A stretch of 64,000 bases of DNA from Harmothoe impar (taxonomy: Eukaryota > Annelida > Polychaeta > Phyllodocida > Polynoidae): positions 28,427,772 to 28,491,771 of the forward strand of contig OX381710.1 of assembly GCA_947462335.1 (NCBI GenBank). Reading direction: 5' to 3'. A program made the position numbers and the translations under genes. Each line of letters starts with the position of its first letter. The stretch's first letter is position 1. Below the pieces are notes generated by a model. That model had not been told where the DNA came from, ran no database searches, and saw only the letters and a list, made by a program, of their open reading frames with translations. Of this stretch, positions 36,313 through 46,925 are shown in pieces.

Positions 36313-36762
36313 TACACAGAGGAAAATATCAGAGTCACCCAATGTCGCCAATACTACTCTCAGACAAGGGTCAGGCACTGCTGGACTATAATAGATGGGT
36401 CAAGGGCCATTCTAGTGAGGGTCAGGCTAGGCTGGACATTCAATAACAGGCTGGACCTTGGCAAACTTGCTTGAAAGTCTGGCCATGCTGGATCCTCATG
36501 CCATAGTCTGGCAATGCTGGACTCTTGCAGGCTGATAGAGACTCTCCCAAGAGTCCAGCATTGCCAGACTATGGCATGAGGATCCAGCATGGCCAGACTT
36601 TCAAGCAAGTTTGCCAAGGTCCAGCCTGTTATTGAATGTCTAGCCTAGCCTGACCCTCACTAGAATGGCCCTTGACCCATCTATGATAGTCCAGCAGTGC
36701 CTGACCCTTGTATGAGAGTAGTATTGGCGACATTGGGTGACTCTGATATTTGCCTCTGTGTA
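36313..36762. mobile_element. 450-bp near-perfect palindrome with family D ends
   Basis: Arms 36313-36527 and 36548-36762 are both 215 bp and differ at about four positions, around a 20-base spacer. The ends TACACAGAGGAAAATATC and inverted TGCCTCTGTGTA imply a TA target duplication and shared terminal specificity with family D. The interior differs: it repeats GCTGGAC / GTCCAGC and TCTGGCCATGCTGG-like units. No stop-free frame is meaningful. The high arm identity suggests recent insertion or recent arm conversion. Confidence 0.9.
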
Positions 36763-37946
36763 GCAAGGTTGTGGGTTCAGATACTTTAGGCCACCACCAC
36801 ATCCTTCCTTCCAGCATCTGCTGCAGTAGCTCAGTATCATTCAATCCTTGAACATTTCACCTGACTCCATAGCCTGCATATTGACCTGATACACCAGCCT
36901 ATATACTGACACAAACGTATAGACTTCAAGGGTGTATGCGACACCTTGAATAATAAGGTGTAGGGTATCAAAGACTAAGAAGCAAATGTCTTCAGGAAGG
37001 TAATCACCCTGAAGATGGATTACAGGTATAAATATACATGTATAAAACACATTAAAAAAGGGAACCACCCAGTGCAAAAGAGTCTCATCACCTCTAAGAT
37101 AAATAATAGGCAATCTATCATTTATTGTGTCTGACAGCTAGGGCGTTTATCCAAATGGCAAAGGCTATGCTTTGCTCTTTGTTTCACCCAGGTAATACTG
37201 TCTGCCACACCTGTCGGCAGGTTAGATTGCCGTATCATTACGCATGTTAGCAGTACGTATCAATAACCTCACCTGCCAATGGCTTAGCCTTATCTGGGGG
37301 TAGCCAATTTGGAGGTCATTGCCGTGCCTGGGATTTTTAAGAGATAAGTGATATACAGTATGTGGCACTGCGCCCTAAGCCGGCGTTGACAGGTCTCTAC
37401 ATATCGGTGTTTAATAGGGGTATCATCCAGTATAGCTATATGCTAGTAAATACCCATACCATGATATCCCGCGACCTTTCACCAGGAATATGAATTGCTA
37501 CATTTATTGGACAGGATGTTTGTCAATCAAAATAAGTTATTAGAATAGTGAGAGTGGTGTGATATATTATCCCATTTCAGAAATCCTTTGTGACGCCAAT
37601 TCTCCAAGTCAATTAAATTCAGAAATACCATGGGGAGAAGCTTTCCCTTACTCATCATATTCCTTTCGGAAAGTTATAATGTCTTCGTAAATACGTGCTG
37701 TGTGAACACTGCTAGCGATGCAATAATCCAAGAATAGGAAATAAGAAATGCAGTCTCTGCATTTTACATGTAGTAGCTGTTATCTTGATAGTAAAGTGTG
37801 GCATAGAAATGTGTGAGAAATGTTCTAGTAAACAATGCACATTATGGTAGTTAGTGATACATGGACATATTTCATCATGTATACCAAATAAAGTGTATGG
37901 GACATAATATCCTCTCCATGTACCTATCATGTCATTGTTTCAACAA
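36763..37946. other. Non-coding stretch
   Basis: Unique, moderately AT-rich DNA with no gene or repeat recognised. Confidence 0.45.
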
Positions 37947-38392
37947 GGCCAAAAAAAAGAGGTGTGTTTCAGGTTACGTAGTCTGAAAATCTAGGTAGGG
38001 TAGGTCGAAATTTATTTTTTCTAAAACTTTTTTTTTTAACCTTTGGCCTGAAAAGTACCCAAAACTGACTCGCAAATTTCAGCGCTGACTCGTCAACAAC
38101 GGTGTTGACTCGTATACTATCAAATTGACTCTGAAATAGCCCCAAAATTGTTTTGTAAAGACAGATTGATCCCATGGCCTGAAAAGTACCTAAAAATTGA
38201 CTCGCAAACTTCAGCGCTGACTCGCCAACACTGGCGTCGACTCGTGGACCATCAAATTGACTCTGAAATGGCCCCAAAAATTACCTAAATTCTTTTTTTT
38301 TTTTCAAAATTGGATAAAAAATGTCTAGGGTCGGCCCTGTTTTGCTAGGTAGGGTCGGGTTACCTGAAACACACCTCTTTTTTCTTTTGGCC
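37947..38392. mobile_element. Family F MITE, PIF/Harbinger-like, copy 1
   Basis: The left end GGCCAAAAAAAAGAGGTGTG, then TTTCAGGTTAC, is mirrored at the right by GTTACCTGAAACACACCTC and ending GGCC. CAA flanks both ends, a 3-bp duplication differing from the TTA seen in the other copies. The interior contains a tandem duplication of period 130 (units from 38046 and 38176) carrying repeated GACTCG. Confidence 0.8.
38046..38290 (+). repeat. 130-bp period tandem duplication inside family F element
   Basis: GGCCTGAAAAGTACC begins both units (38046 and 38176). Both contain GACTCGCAAA, TTCAGCGCTGACTCG and ATCAAATTGACTCTGAAAT in the same order, at about 85-90% identity. The unit is absent from the other two family F copies. 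Confidence 0.8.
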
Positions 38393-39393
38393 CAAAGTAA
38401 AGCTCCGTATTTACTGTGAATTGATAACAATAAACATGAGCAAATCCCAAATTGCTGAGTCCAGCTCTGAGCTCAGTGATGACTGTTTGTAAGGAGAAAC
38501 ACATATTAATTGTAACGAGTTGCTCGGAACATTCTATTTCCATACTGTTCAGCGTCATGAGCTGCTCTATGGGACCCAGTAGGGGTTGACATCGAGATAT
38601 GGAGGGGGTATATGGGGTAATAAGGTGGTGGGGTGGGATTGGTCCAGCAGGCGGCAGACTCCAGACACCCTGGTCAACAAGTGAGGAGATTGTCTGCACC
38701 TTAACTATATAGACAGCCCCAGAACCAGTGTTTGCCACCAACATGCCTTATAGACTTAGGAAGCCGTTACTCACAGACATACCAATTGTATATTGGGGCT
38801 TTAATTGACCATGCCGGGAAGCATGCATACAATGTGTCTTTGTTATATTCACAATGTGTTTATTTCATGTCATTTTCTGTATATGTTGAGCTGCTCATAG
38901 AAATACAGGATTATGTAGGCCTACTTTTCACCTATGAGACATCTAGGGCAAAGGAGCAGTAAGGGTCATCAATAATTATGAACTGTAAAAGATGAGTTAT
39001 CATATATAAACAATAACAATTATCTGTTTTGCTCTCTCTATCTATCTTTCTCTTCCAAAGAGTGATATGACACTTGTCAACCCATCCTCCCAAAAAATAG
39101 AATAAAGAAAGACCCCCCCCCTCCTCACAAGAAAAAAGAAAAACAACCCCACAAAAATAGATAAAGGCACAACACCTTTACTCTCCCTTAGGATACAACT
39201 AAGGTTATTGATCGTGCTAATACCTGCTTCGTGTGACAGAAGCAACGACTATAATTGTCAGGTCTACGTGACAACCCCCTGTCATGGTATACATTGACAG
39301 TAAAACAGCTATCTAACCCAATGCACCTGGGCTAAGATGATCTGTGTATTCACAACCCCCCCCTCCAAGACATGAGGAACACCGCATCTAAGA

Positions 39394-39464
39394 CCCCCCC
39401 CCCCCCCCGCCATGTTGTACCTGCTGTTGTTGGCCTACCTTGATATGGAGGGGGGGGGGGGGGG
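39394..39464. repeat. Paired poly-C and poly-G runs
   Basis: C15 and G15 lie 41 bases apart and are inverted copies of each other, so they could form a very stable stem or quadruplex/i-motif structures. Run lengths are unreliable in most read types. Confidence 0.85.
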
Positions 39465-39769
39465 TGGCGTGGGCCCAGGGGCGTGGGGTATGGGAAGGGT
39501 GGGGAAGGGGAGTATGGAGGCTGTGTCTGTTGGGTAGACATTATGGCGCCTATGATACAGGATATGCCCATTTTAAAGCTGGTATTGGCAGGGTAATACT
39601 GCTACTTCTGAAGGGTATGCCCATGACGGGATTGTAGCACGCCGCTGTAAGAGTTACGATGACGACAAATACGCCCAATTCTATGATGATAAAACGCATC
39701 TTAAACATACGATATAAACGGCCAGTTTCCATCATAATCCAGTTCCACTCACAATCCGATATCCTAGCA

Positions 39770-39850
39770 GCTGGCTGCCATATGCAAGTGATTTGGCCCC
39801 TTTCCAGACAAATTACAGCTGATTTGATCATAATAATTATGATCGTTTTC
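39770..39850. promoter_or_regulatory. Candidate enhancer-like motif cluster
   Basis: In about 80 bp there are ATGCAAGT (POU octamer-like), AAATTACAGCTG (homeodomain TAAT core next to an E-box CAGCTG), and the near-perfect palindrome GATCATAATAATTATGATC (39826-39844). Dense, balanced-composition sequence of this kind often marks conserved non-coding elements, but conservation cannot be tested here. Confidence 0.25.
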
Positions 39851-40199
39851 CTGGCCGATTCTGAGTGAGATCGACCAATGGAAACTGACCCTAAGTATTT
39901 GCCAGAATCCATAAATCCTCGGCCTTCAAAAAAAAATACCACCAAAAACAATTGTCAACAAACCCACACAATCATTGATTATATTCATACGCTACACCTT
40001 GTTTGCATTCCATTGGTGGTTATAAAAACAAGAGGGTAGAAATGTCTATAAATACTTTGAAATCAGTAGACCGGTATATCTGCGAAGAAATCGAATGCCC
40101 ACTTATCGGCCCATTGGGTTTTCATAACAGGCGGCGTGGCTTTAACGAGTATTATCTGCACCGCTAGGTCGATACATGTTGCGTAATTGCAGAGTAAAC

Positions 40200-40460
40200 A
40201 TTATCGATACCGGCCTTCCATACAGCGGCCTGGGAGGCGGCAGCGGCGGCGGAAGCGGCGCCAGACAGCCAGACAGAACCCAGACGGCGGCGGGGTTCTA
40301 TCCCCCACGCCAACCTACTCAGAGACACCCCCCTCTCCTTTCCCCCACTCAGCCACCACCGCAGCATCTCCCGCTCCTCCAGGGTTGAGCGCCGGGAACG
40401 CCCTAGAGGCGCCACAGGAGACAGCCAATCAGCGATCAGCACTCAGTCACGTGCTGGGCC
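40200..40460. promoter_or_regulatory. CpG-rich promoter-like patch
   Basis: The block starts with GGC/GGA triplet repeats (GGCAGCGGCGGCGGAAGCGG). It contains GGCGCCAGACAGCCA (40257-40271), which fits the Mad/Smad BMP activating-element consensus GGCGCCA-N4-GNCV. It also holds an NF-Y-type CCAATCAGCG at 40425-40434 and an E-box TCACGTG at about 40447-40453. Overlapping short frames on both strands are low-complexity Gly/Pro products and are not accepted as genes. Confidence 0.35.
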
Positions 40461-40774
40461 GCATGGTGCTCGGTGTGCCCGTACACTGACACCAGTTCAT
40501 ATTCTCCAGTAGAAAATATGGGGGGGGGGACTTGGGTGTACTAGATGTATCAGGGGTGGGGTTGGGGTTGGTGAGGGTGGGAGTGGGGGTAGAAGAGTTG
40601 GTGGGTGTCGGTTATTTGATGGGGTATGGGGGTAGAGGGGACTCGGATGCCAAAGTCATCATTAGGTTGGGCATAGGTGATATTGACGTCTGTGTTACGA
40701 CAATACCTCCAGACAGACGGGGAAAGGGGGAAACGGTAGGAGGGTTGAGAACGGAGCAGGGTGAGAGGCCGCGC

Positions 40775-40792
40775 GGGGGGGGGGGGGGGGGG
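40775..40792 (+). repeat. Poly-G run (18 G) followed by poly-A
   Basis: G18 is followed within a few bases by A9. It is likely polymorphic in length. Confidence 0.9.
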
Positions 40793-41084
40793 TCTCATAA
40801 AAAAAAAGGTGGCGGCGCCGTGACAACCAAACTGACTCGGCGTGTCTGGGGGCTCAGTCGTTGAGCTGCCTGTACCAATATTCATCCTTCAGGGACTTAA
40901 CAGGCAAAGAGGACACGGAACTCACCTCAAATAGGCTCTACTAGCTGTGACTCTGGAGGGACGGAGATAGATTGAGCTAGATTGAGGAGGGAAGGGGCAG
41001 GGGTTGGGGCATGTGGAGTCTATTCAAGGCAGGGTTAGTTAGGAATGGAAAGGTATAATGCTATAAAGAGGCGGTGTAGCATGT

Positions 41085-42000
41085 AACCGTGAATATGACA
41101 GAGAATATACCACTGCTGCGCATTGAAGTATTATGCAGTGATAGCAGTGGTATCACGACAGTGTGTTGTATGCTACTATCCCTTTGCCCGTAAGTAGTAT
41201 ATGAAAACGTGACGTGAATAGGTCATCTTCCAGAGAGTTTTACATGCATGTATACGAAAATGTGACCAACAGATAAAAAGAAGGGAGGGTACTATACCGC
41301 TATATCCCCTCCACAATGAGGACTCTGATGTGGCATACTCATTATCAGTGAGACCAACCCTTTCACCAAAAGTAGTCTATGGAAATGTACCCTGCATATA
41401 GCAGTGAGGACAGTATACTGCTATCTCTTTCCTGAGAGTAGTATATGGAAATGTGACCTGCATACTTATAGCAGTGAGGGCAACCCCTTTAACTCATGAG
41501 AGTAGTATACGGAAATATGTCCTGCATTTAACGGCGAGGGTACCTTACTGCTACCCTTTCCCGAGAGTAGTAGGTATATGGAAATGTGACCTGCATATAG
41601 TAGTTTGGGCACATGGTAAGGTGACATGCATACTGATATCCCTTTCCTGGGAGTGGTATATGGAAATGTGACCTGCACATGGTAGTAAAGACATTATACT
41701 GCTACCTTTCATGAGAGTAGTGTATGAAAATGAGTATATAGCATTTCGGGCATTCCATTCCTGAGAGTAGTATATGGAAATGTTATCTATATGTGGGCGG
41801 CCATTGCTTGATCTGGTACTGGCGAGAAAAACAGTGAATGCAGGGGATTATCCCATTGGTTGCTACTTCATCCCGCTACATGCCTATACTGTACTATACT
41901 GCGATCTCTATAGAGATAGTAGTATAGGGAAATGTGACATGTATACAAGAGCGAGAGCACGACATGGCTATGTTCGGCTTTCCCGTATCGAGGGGAATGT
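41085..42000 (+). repeat. Diverged minisatellite, unit about 60-70 bp
   Basis: A core of the type GAGAGTAGTATATGGAAATG, then TGACCTGCATATAGCAGTG and then TACTGCTA-CCCTTTCC, recurs roughly a dozen times with substitutions and indels. The left edge contains an 11-bp-stem hairpin (ATACCACTGCT at 41107, mirrored at 41143). The array decays into single-copy DNA near 42.0 kb. Confidence 0.8.
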
Positions 42001-42439
42001 GACATAATTGTATTAAAATAATGCCGAGGCCAATATAGGTACTCAGAGCTATCCCTCAAAGTATAATTTATGAAAGAAATTCTGTCCATATTATTATAAC
42101 CATACTATAACAGTGATGGTACACATATATGTTGGTAGTATATGTTAGTGTAATTGAAGTATCATGTTCATAAAAATGACTGCATTTGTCCTATATTGAA
42201 TTACTTTTTTTTTGTGAGTTTACGTCATGATGACTTCTCTGTACTTTTGTTCCCTAATTTCTAACCCAGCTCGAGGTTTTCCCATTGCGTTCGTCTTGAC
42301 GTAGTCCACTTGAATCCACTTGACGCCCACATGCTTTGGTCACGTGGATTACATCGATCGTTGGCTCATGCTTTTGTGCTGACCGGTTTGGCCTTTGGTT
42401 AACATAATACGTAACAGTCCGCCTCGTTTTGTGGTCTGA
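42001..42439. other. AT-rich non-coding stretch
   Basis: Nothing was recognised beyond weak echoes of the adjacent minisatellite unit. Confidence 0.4.
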
Positions 42440-42810
42440 GGGCTAGGCCGATATGTCGTAAACGGGGTTGTGCTGTGTGCCAGTTTGCTGCAGTCGGCGC
42501 ATGCGCAGTCAATAGCGGCGTCTGGCGTATGACGTAACAGCTCTGTGGGCGAGCGGCCATGCTGGTGAGGGCGTCTTGTGTGACGAGACGGCAGGAGGAC
42601 GTGCCGTCAGAGGACTATTTATAACAAATGCCTATTCACCATCAGGAATGTGCAACCAGGGGAATGGGCACGTGGGGAAGGCAGCAGCAGCGACATATGG
42701 CGTTGTGTCCGAACACTGACCGCAATGGCTGTGGGGTTCAACAGTCGGGCGGTCACGAGACGTTAAGTCATGAGACGTTACGTCATGAGACGTTACGTCA
42801 TTCTTCTATA
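42440..42810. promoter_or_regulatory. CpG-containing patch with NRF1 motif and triple CRE-like repeat
   Basis: GGCGCATGCGCAG (GCGCATGCGC at 42497-42506) is a full palindromic NRF1 site. TATGACGTAAC, a CRE-like octamer, follows at about 42527. At 42757-42801 a 15-bp unit, TGAGACGTTACGTCA, is repeated about three times (the first copy has AAGTCA), giving three TTACGTCA-type half-sites in phase. It could be a promoter with a short CRE array. No exon is identified. Confidence 0.4.
42757..42801 (+). repeat. Three tandem 15-bp CRE-like units
   Basis: The unit GAGACGTTACGTCAT is repeated three times with one substitution. ACGTCA is the CREB/ATF half-site. Confidence 0.75.
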
Positions 42811-44310
42811 GAGGTCATCCCAATTGCTTTCTCTTTCCCAACCTAGTCTGGTTATTGAACTCGATTGACATGAGATACTCTACTGAAGCGTGCGGGAAAC
42901 CCATTTAGGGAGTCACAGCACGAAGGCGATGGCGTGGTTTACAGTAGTAAACATGTGTGTGTAGAACATTTATAATGTACGTTAAATGATACCTGCAGCT
43001 GTAATTTGAGATATTACCATTAACATAGATATACGGTATGTGCAACACTGTAAATCGCTGTGTAAAGAGAAGTAACTTCCACATGTTGCTTACGTAGTCC
43101 GATAAATACATGAACAGTTAAATGAAATGTAAAATATCTTATATTGCATCTGTAACTGTTGCAGGTGTATATAATTATTCATTCGAGGTGATTGAACACT
43201 TGCCGTGGCGGCGACGTTCGAGGAATCTTATTTACTGTACTGGAAGGACAGACCCAATTGGTACTGACCCCCTTCATAAAGAGAGTAAGAAAGGGTCATT
43301 CTTGAAACAGCCATGGCTCCCTTTTGACTCCCTTTCTTTCCTCTGTGTACATCCACGAATTGGAACTGCGCCCTTCTTATAATATCTCTAGATTATCTTC
43401 TTTTCTTTAAACTATAACCAGACGTGTAACTGCAGGCTAATTTAAAGGGCTCTGTATTGGTAGCCTTGGAATGCAACCTATGATATCAACGATGGGACCA
43501 AGCACATCGTTTTATAAACGCCATATCCCCCCAATCCCCTCCCGCCTCCATTAACTGTGGGGTGGGGAGTGCCGTAAGGTCATGGTCACCACGCCGAGGG
43601 ACTCCCAGTAGGGTACACGTTAGAAGCCTCCAGGACATTAAAGCTCGCCACACTGGGATACTTCCTTCCTGAGGCCGGGGGCGGCTTCCTAAAGCCCTGT
43701 CCCTGTTGACTTTGCGGCCTTCAGTCCCAATTTAAGACCATGGAGACATCACTGGGGGGTGGGGGGGGGGGGGCTTTCAGCAGGTGTGGGAGGTAATGGG
43801 GTCGTGTGGGTGCCTCGAGTGTCCTCGATCCTCGCCACACGTAAACTAGGTGTTTTATCTCCAGTCGACAGGTACAGATCGATAGGCTTCCCCTTGTAGA
43901 CCTATACACTGTACAGGTACACACAGATCAAGCAGATGCAGGATCATCAGTGACCAGCGCCCTCTCGGAATAAGGAAATCCTTGCACAGTCATGCCACAG
44001 GACACAGCAAGCTTTGAACTGTACACACCAAAACTTGCGTTGTATCATCCTTATTGTATTATCCATTTTTATGAGGTTCTGCTCTTTTGAATAGTCTCCA
44101 AGAGGGGAGGAAGAAGCATTAGAAGTACCATTTTATGGGCTATAGTCATCCCTTTGATTACATTAGAGGGGTACTTTCCTTCCGGTGTAGGTGTAACATC
44201 GGGACAGTCCTAAAGGGACCACGGCAACATCACAATAACCCATAACCTAGGTAGATGCCCATAATATGTGTACTTACCCTCAAAGCCACTAACAAATAAT
44301 TTACTGTTGA
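42811..44310. other. Non-coding stretch
   Basis: It includes a family D fragment (43281-43350), a 13-base G run at 43761-43773 and AGCGCCCTCT at about 43960 (a partial CTCF-like core on the minus strand). No gene is supported. Confidence 0.45.
43281..43350. mobile_element. Short family D derivative
   Basis: The right end CTTTCTTTCCTCTGTGTA matches the family D terminus and is preceded by TTTTGACTCCC. The left side AGAGAGTAAGAAAGGGTC pairs imperfectly with it. This looks like a deleted copy with a lost outer left end. Confidence 0.5.
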
Positions 44311-44540
44311 GGCCACTCGAAAAAGGGTTTCTCATCACCATGGACTGTTAACTATGATGACGGAGTTTTTTTTGGATTTTTTTACTCGCAGACTTAAAAT
44401 GTATAGGAGAATATATATGTTTTTTATTACCCTGAAATTGGATTGAGAATCGCATCGCCAACTTGTGCAGGGGAGTCAACATAAAGTCAAAATGTAAATT
44501 GAAAATGAAATTCAACTAAAAAAACGAAGTTAAGTGACAA
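44311..44540 (+). mobile_element. Family C element, one end only
   Basis: GGCCACTCGAAAAAGGGTTT followed by CTCATCACCA matches the left end of family C. No inverted right end is found within the next kilobase, and the flank is TTGA rather than TTA. The interior is AT-rich. The right boundary is a guess. Confidence 0.5.
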
Positions 44541-44855
44541 AATATAACACTGATCACTGACCACCTGCCATATATTCTCATGGATAAGCCTACCTCGCGT
44601 ATTAGTAGGTATCCCAATAGGCAGCCGCTGGCCGTGTCCTCGCGTGTAAACTCGCCAAAATAAGTATTTTTAGAAATCGTCCCTCCTCCAGACTATTTGG
44701 AATATCGCTTATCTGAAATATGCTGATGAAAGCTCTAATCCATCTCCATCACCCTAATGTATCAGGATAGCTGTATCATGATTCTAAATACCCCTACTGA
44801 TGCTGTGAAGTTCACTAATATCCAGAAAACGGGACCTTCTGTCAGGGAGTAGCCT

Positions 44856-45520
44856 TGCAGCCCTGGAGGCCACACTGTCTATATACTGATTTCGCTCCCA
44901 CGCCATTAGAGATACAATATCAGGAGTTTGACCAGTGTAAACAGGACACTCTGGGGGTCATTTTGATGTATTACATGTAGGGATAGGCCTATTGGAAGTA
45001 TTTTTCAAATCAAAAATAAGATTTTTCTGACAATTTTCGGCCATTTTTTGAAAGGGTATATATACATATTTGGGATCATTTAAAAGGTAATTTTCTGCTC
45101 TATGAGATCCACTAACTAGTTAGTTGATTTGATAAATGGCATAAGAGCGAAAGCAGCATAAAGCACCCAACCCCCCTGCAGGCCTGGAGTAAATACCAGT
45201 CTCACTCACACACCTTTTGAGATTTATTTCCAGTATTTGTACCAGTGTAAGCGGAACACTCAGAGCTAAATTTTGAGGTATAGCAAGTGGGGGTAGGGCA
45301 ATTGGATATCTTTTTTTCTATCAAAATATTAGAATTTTCAGACAATTTTTGGCAATTTTGGCACTTTTTCTAAAGGTTTTGAAGTCATATTTGGGGTCAT
45401 CTGAAAGGTATATTTTTGCTTTATGAGATGCACCAACTACAAAAATGTACATAGTTGATATGCGTAATGGCATAAGATCAAGAGTAGAATAAAGAGCCAA
45501 ACCCCTGCACCTGAGTCCAG
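44856..45520 (+). repeat. Diverged tandem duplication, period about 310 bp
   Basis: ACCAGTGTAA occurs at 44931 and 45241, each followed by a GGAACACTC- or GGACACTC-like string, an AATTTT/ATTTTGA segment, CAATTTTYGGC, TTTGGGRTCAT and CTYTATGAGAT, then AATGGCATAAGA and CCCCTGCA. Identity is about 70%. A third start (CCTTAGGACACTC, about 45592) may be a further worn copy. The origin is unknown. Confidence 0.65.
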
Positions 45521-46706
45521 TTCTGAAGGCACAGGTCCTCACATATTGGCTATACATAGGTTACATAACATGTAATATCAATAGATATGACCCCTTAGGA
45601 CACTCATAGTTGATATTCCATACAAAAAAATGCAATTGGACATTTGTATACCAATTCCAAATCTATTTGCACCCAGCATAGAAAACCACATTATTAGGAT
45701 CTGTAAATCATTATGTAATGGCTCTAAAAGTAACATTATTATGATTTTTCTTATGGAAATAGTATGAATGAGTTTATATTAAAGTTTTGATTCAGGGGTC
45801 AAGAAGAAATGTTGCTCGAAGATGCTATAAAGTAGCCCTATATCAGTGATATTTCAGCAATTTCAAGGAATTTCATGATTTTCATCAGATAACTCAGTAT
45901 TATGCAATCATTCAAATGAGTAAAGATTGCCTGGAATTGATGTATAGAATATAGACCTATGCGTATATAAGAATTCAACTTGATATATAGAACAACAGTT
46001 GTGTGGTGTTGATTTAAAGACTAGTCATTTTCACTGTTCGGGGACAATTGGACAACTAGTGTTTCCCTCATTTTTGAATGAAAATTGTAAAGTTAACCTT
46101 GGTTATCGAGACCAGGAAAAAAATAAGCATTGTCCCCATTACTTATAGAAAGGATTCCCAGAGAATCAATGGGATATCTGATATGTTGGTGAAATGGGAT
46201 GCTACCAAACTTATGTGATTGAACCATTTCTGTGCTGCCAAATCCAAACCGCTTGACCGATTTGTTTGATATTTGAACTGTTTCCATCTCTTATTATGAT
46301 CTATCCATCTAACAAGTTTCCACATTTGCAACAATAATATCTGAAAATGACCTGGGATACCTACTAATAGTATTAGCCACACCTAGACTTTGGGGGGAAA
46401 TCCTTTAAGTCTCACAGTGGGTCTTATTATGGCTGCTTTAGTCCTGAAGCTTTCTTTCTTTCTTTCTTTTTTTATCGTCCCTTCTGTGCTGAAAGTTTTA
46501 AGAAAGGTCTATAGAGTGGTGTAGACCATTGGGCCTTCATTTGTAAAAGGAATAAGGGAGATTATCCGCCGCATCAGATAAATACAAAGAGTAAAGAGTA
46601 GTAAACTGAGGAGTAACCTGAACATTAGAATACACCAGAGACGATGTCCACTTGCAGTATACTACTTCGAGTCAGGGACCGTGGGTGTATGTATCCTTAC
46701 AGTGTT
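45521..46706. other. AT-rich non-coding stretch
   Basis: It contains a short (CTTT)n run at 46452-46472. No gene was recognised. Confidence 0.45.
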
Positions 46707-46925
46707 TTAACCCGTTAAGGACGGCATACCGTTTTGATGTACTATGTCCTTTGTCGGCATAATGGACGCAGGACCGGGGCAAAACGCACCAGGGCTGCAT
46801 GCCAAACCCACGGGGTTGATACACTCCCAAAACGTTGGCAAGATGTACCCATGCACGGCCGGTGAGGCCCGCCAGCACCGCGTTGATAAATAACGACGAC
46901 AACTGTTGCTTTAAGGCAATATGTC
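46707..46925. mobile_element. Family A MITE-like element, copy 4
   Basis: The left end TAACCCGTTAAGGACGGCAT is well kept. The interior has CTTTGTCGGCATAATGGACG and GCACCAGGGCTGCATG in family order. The right end is degraded (GCTTTAAGGCAAT). Confidence 0.65.

Larger units (their letters stand above)
38393..41079. other. Non-coding stretch with homopolymer runs and a CpG patch
   Basis: It includes a 15-base C run at 39394-39408 and a 15-base G run at 39450-39464, separated by only 41 bases and able to pair with each other. The candidate enhancer at 39.8 kb, the CpG-rich patch at 40.2 kb and an 18-base G run at 40775-40792 are listed separately. No coding gene is supported. Confidence 0.5.

Noticed and set aside
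39550..39951. 133-codon minus-strand frame
   Set aside because: It overlaps the candidate regulatory cluster. The product has no recognisable family and there is no splice or promoter support.
41085..42000. CRISPR-like array
   Set aside because: Units are diverged throughout, without constant repeats and unique spacers, and the context is eukaryotic.
42628..42846. 72-codon frame with His-Glu-Thr-Leu repeats
   Set aside because: The repeat is the CRE-like 15-bp array read in frame; there is no other support for coding.
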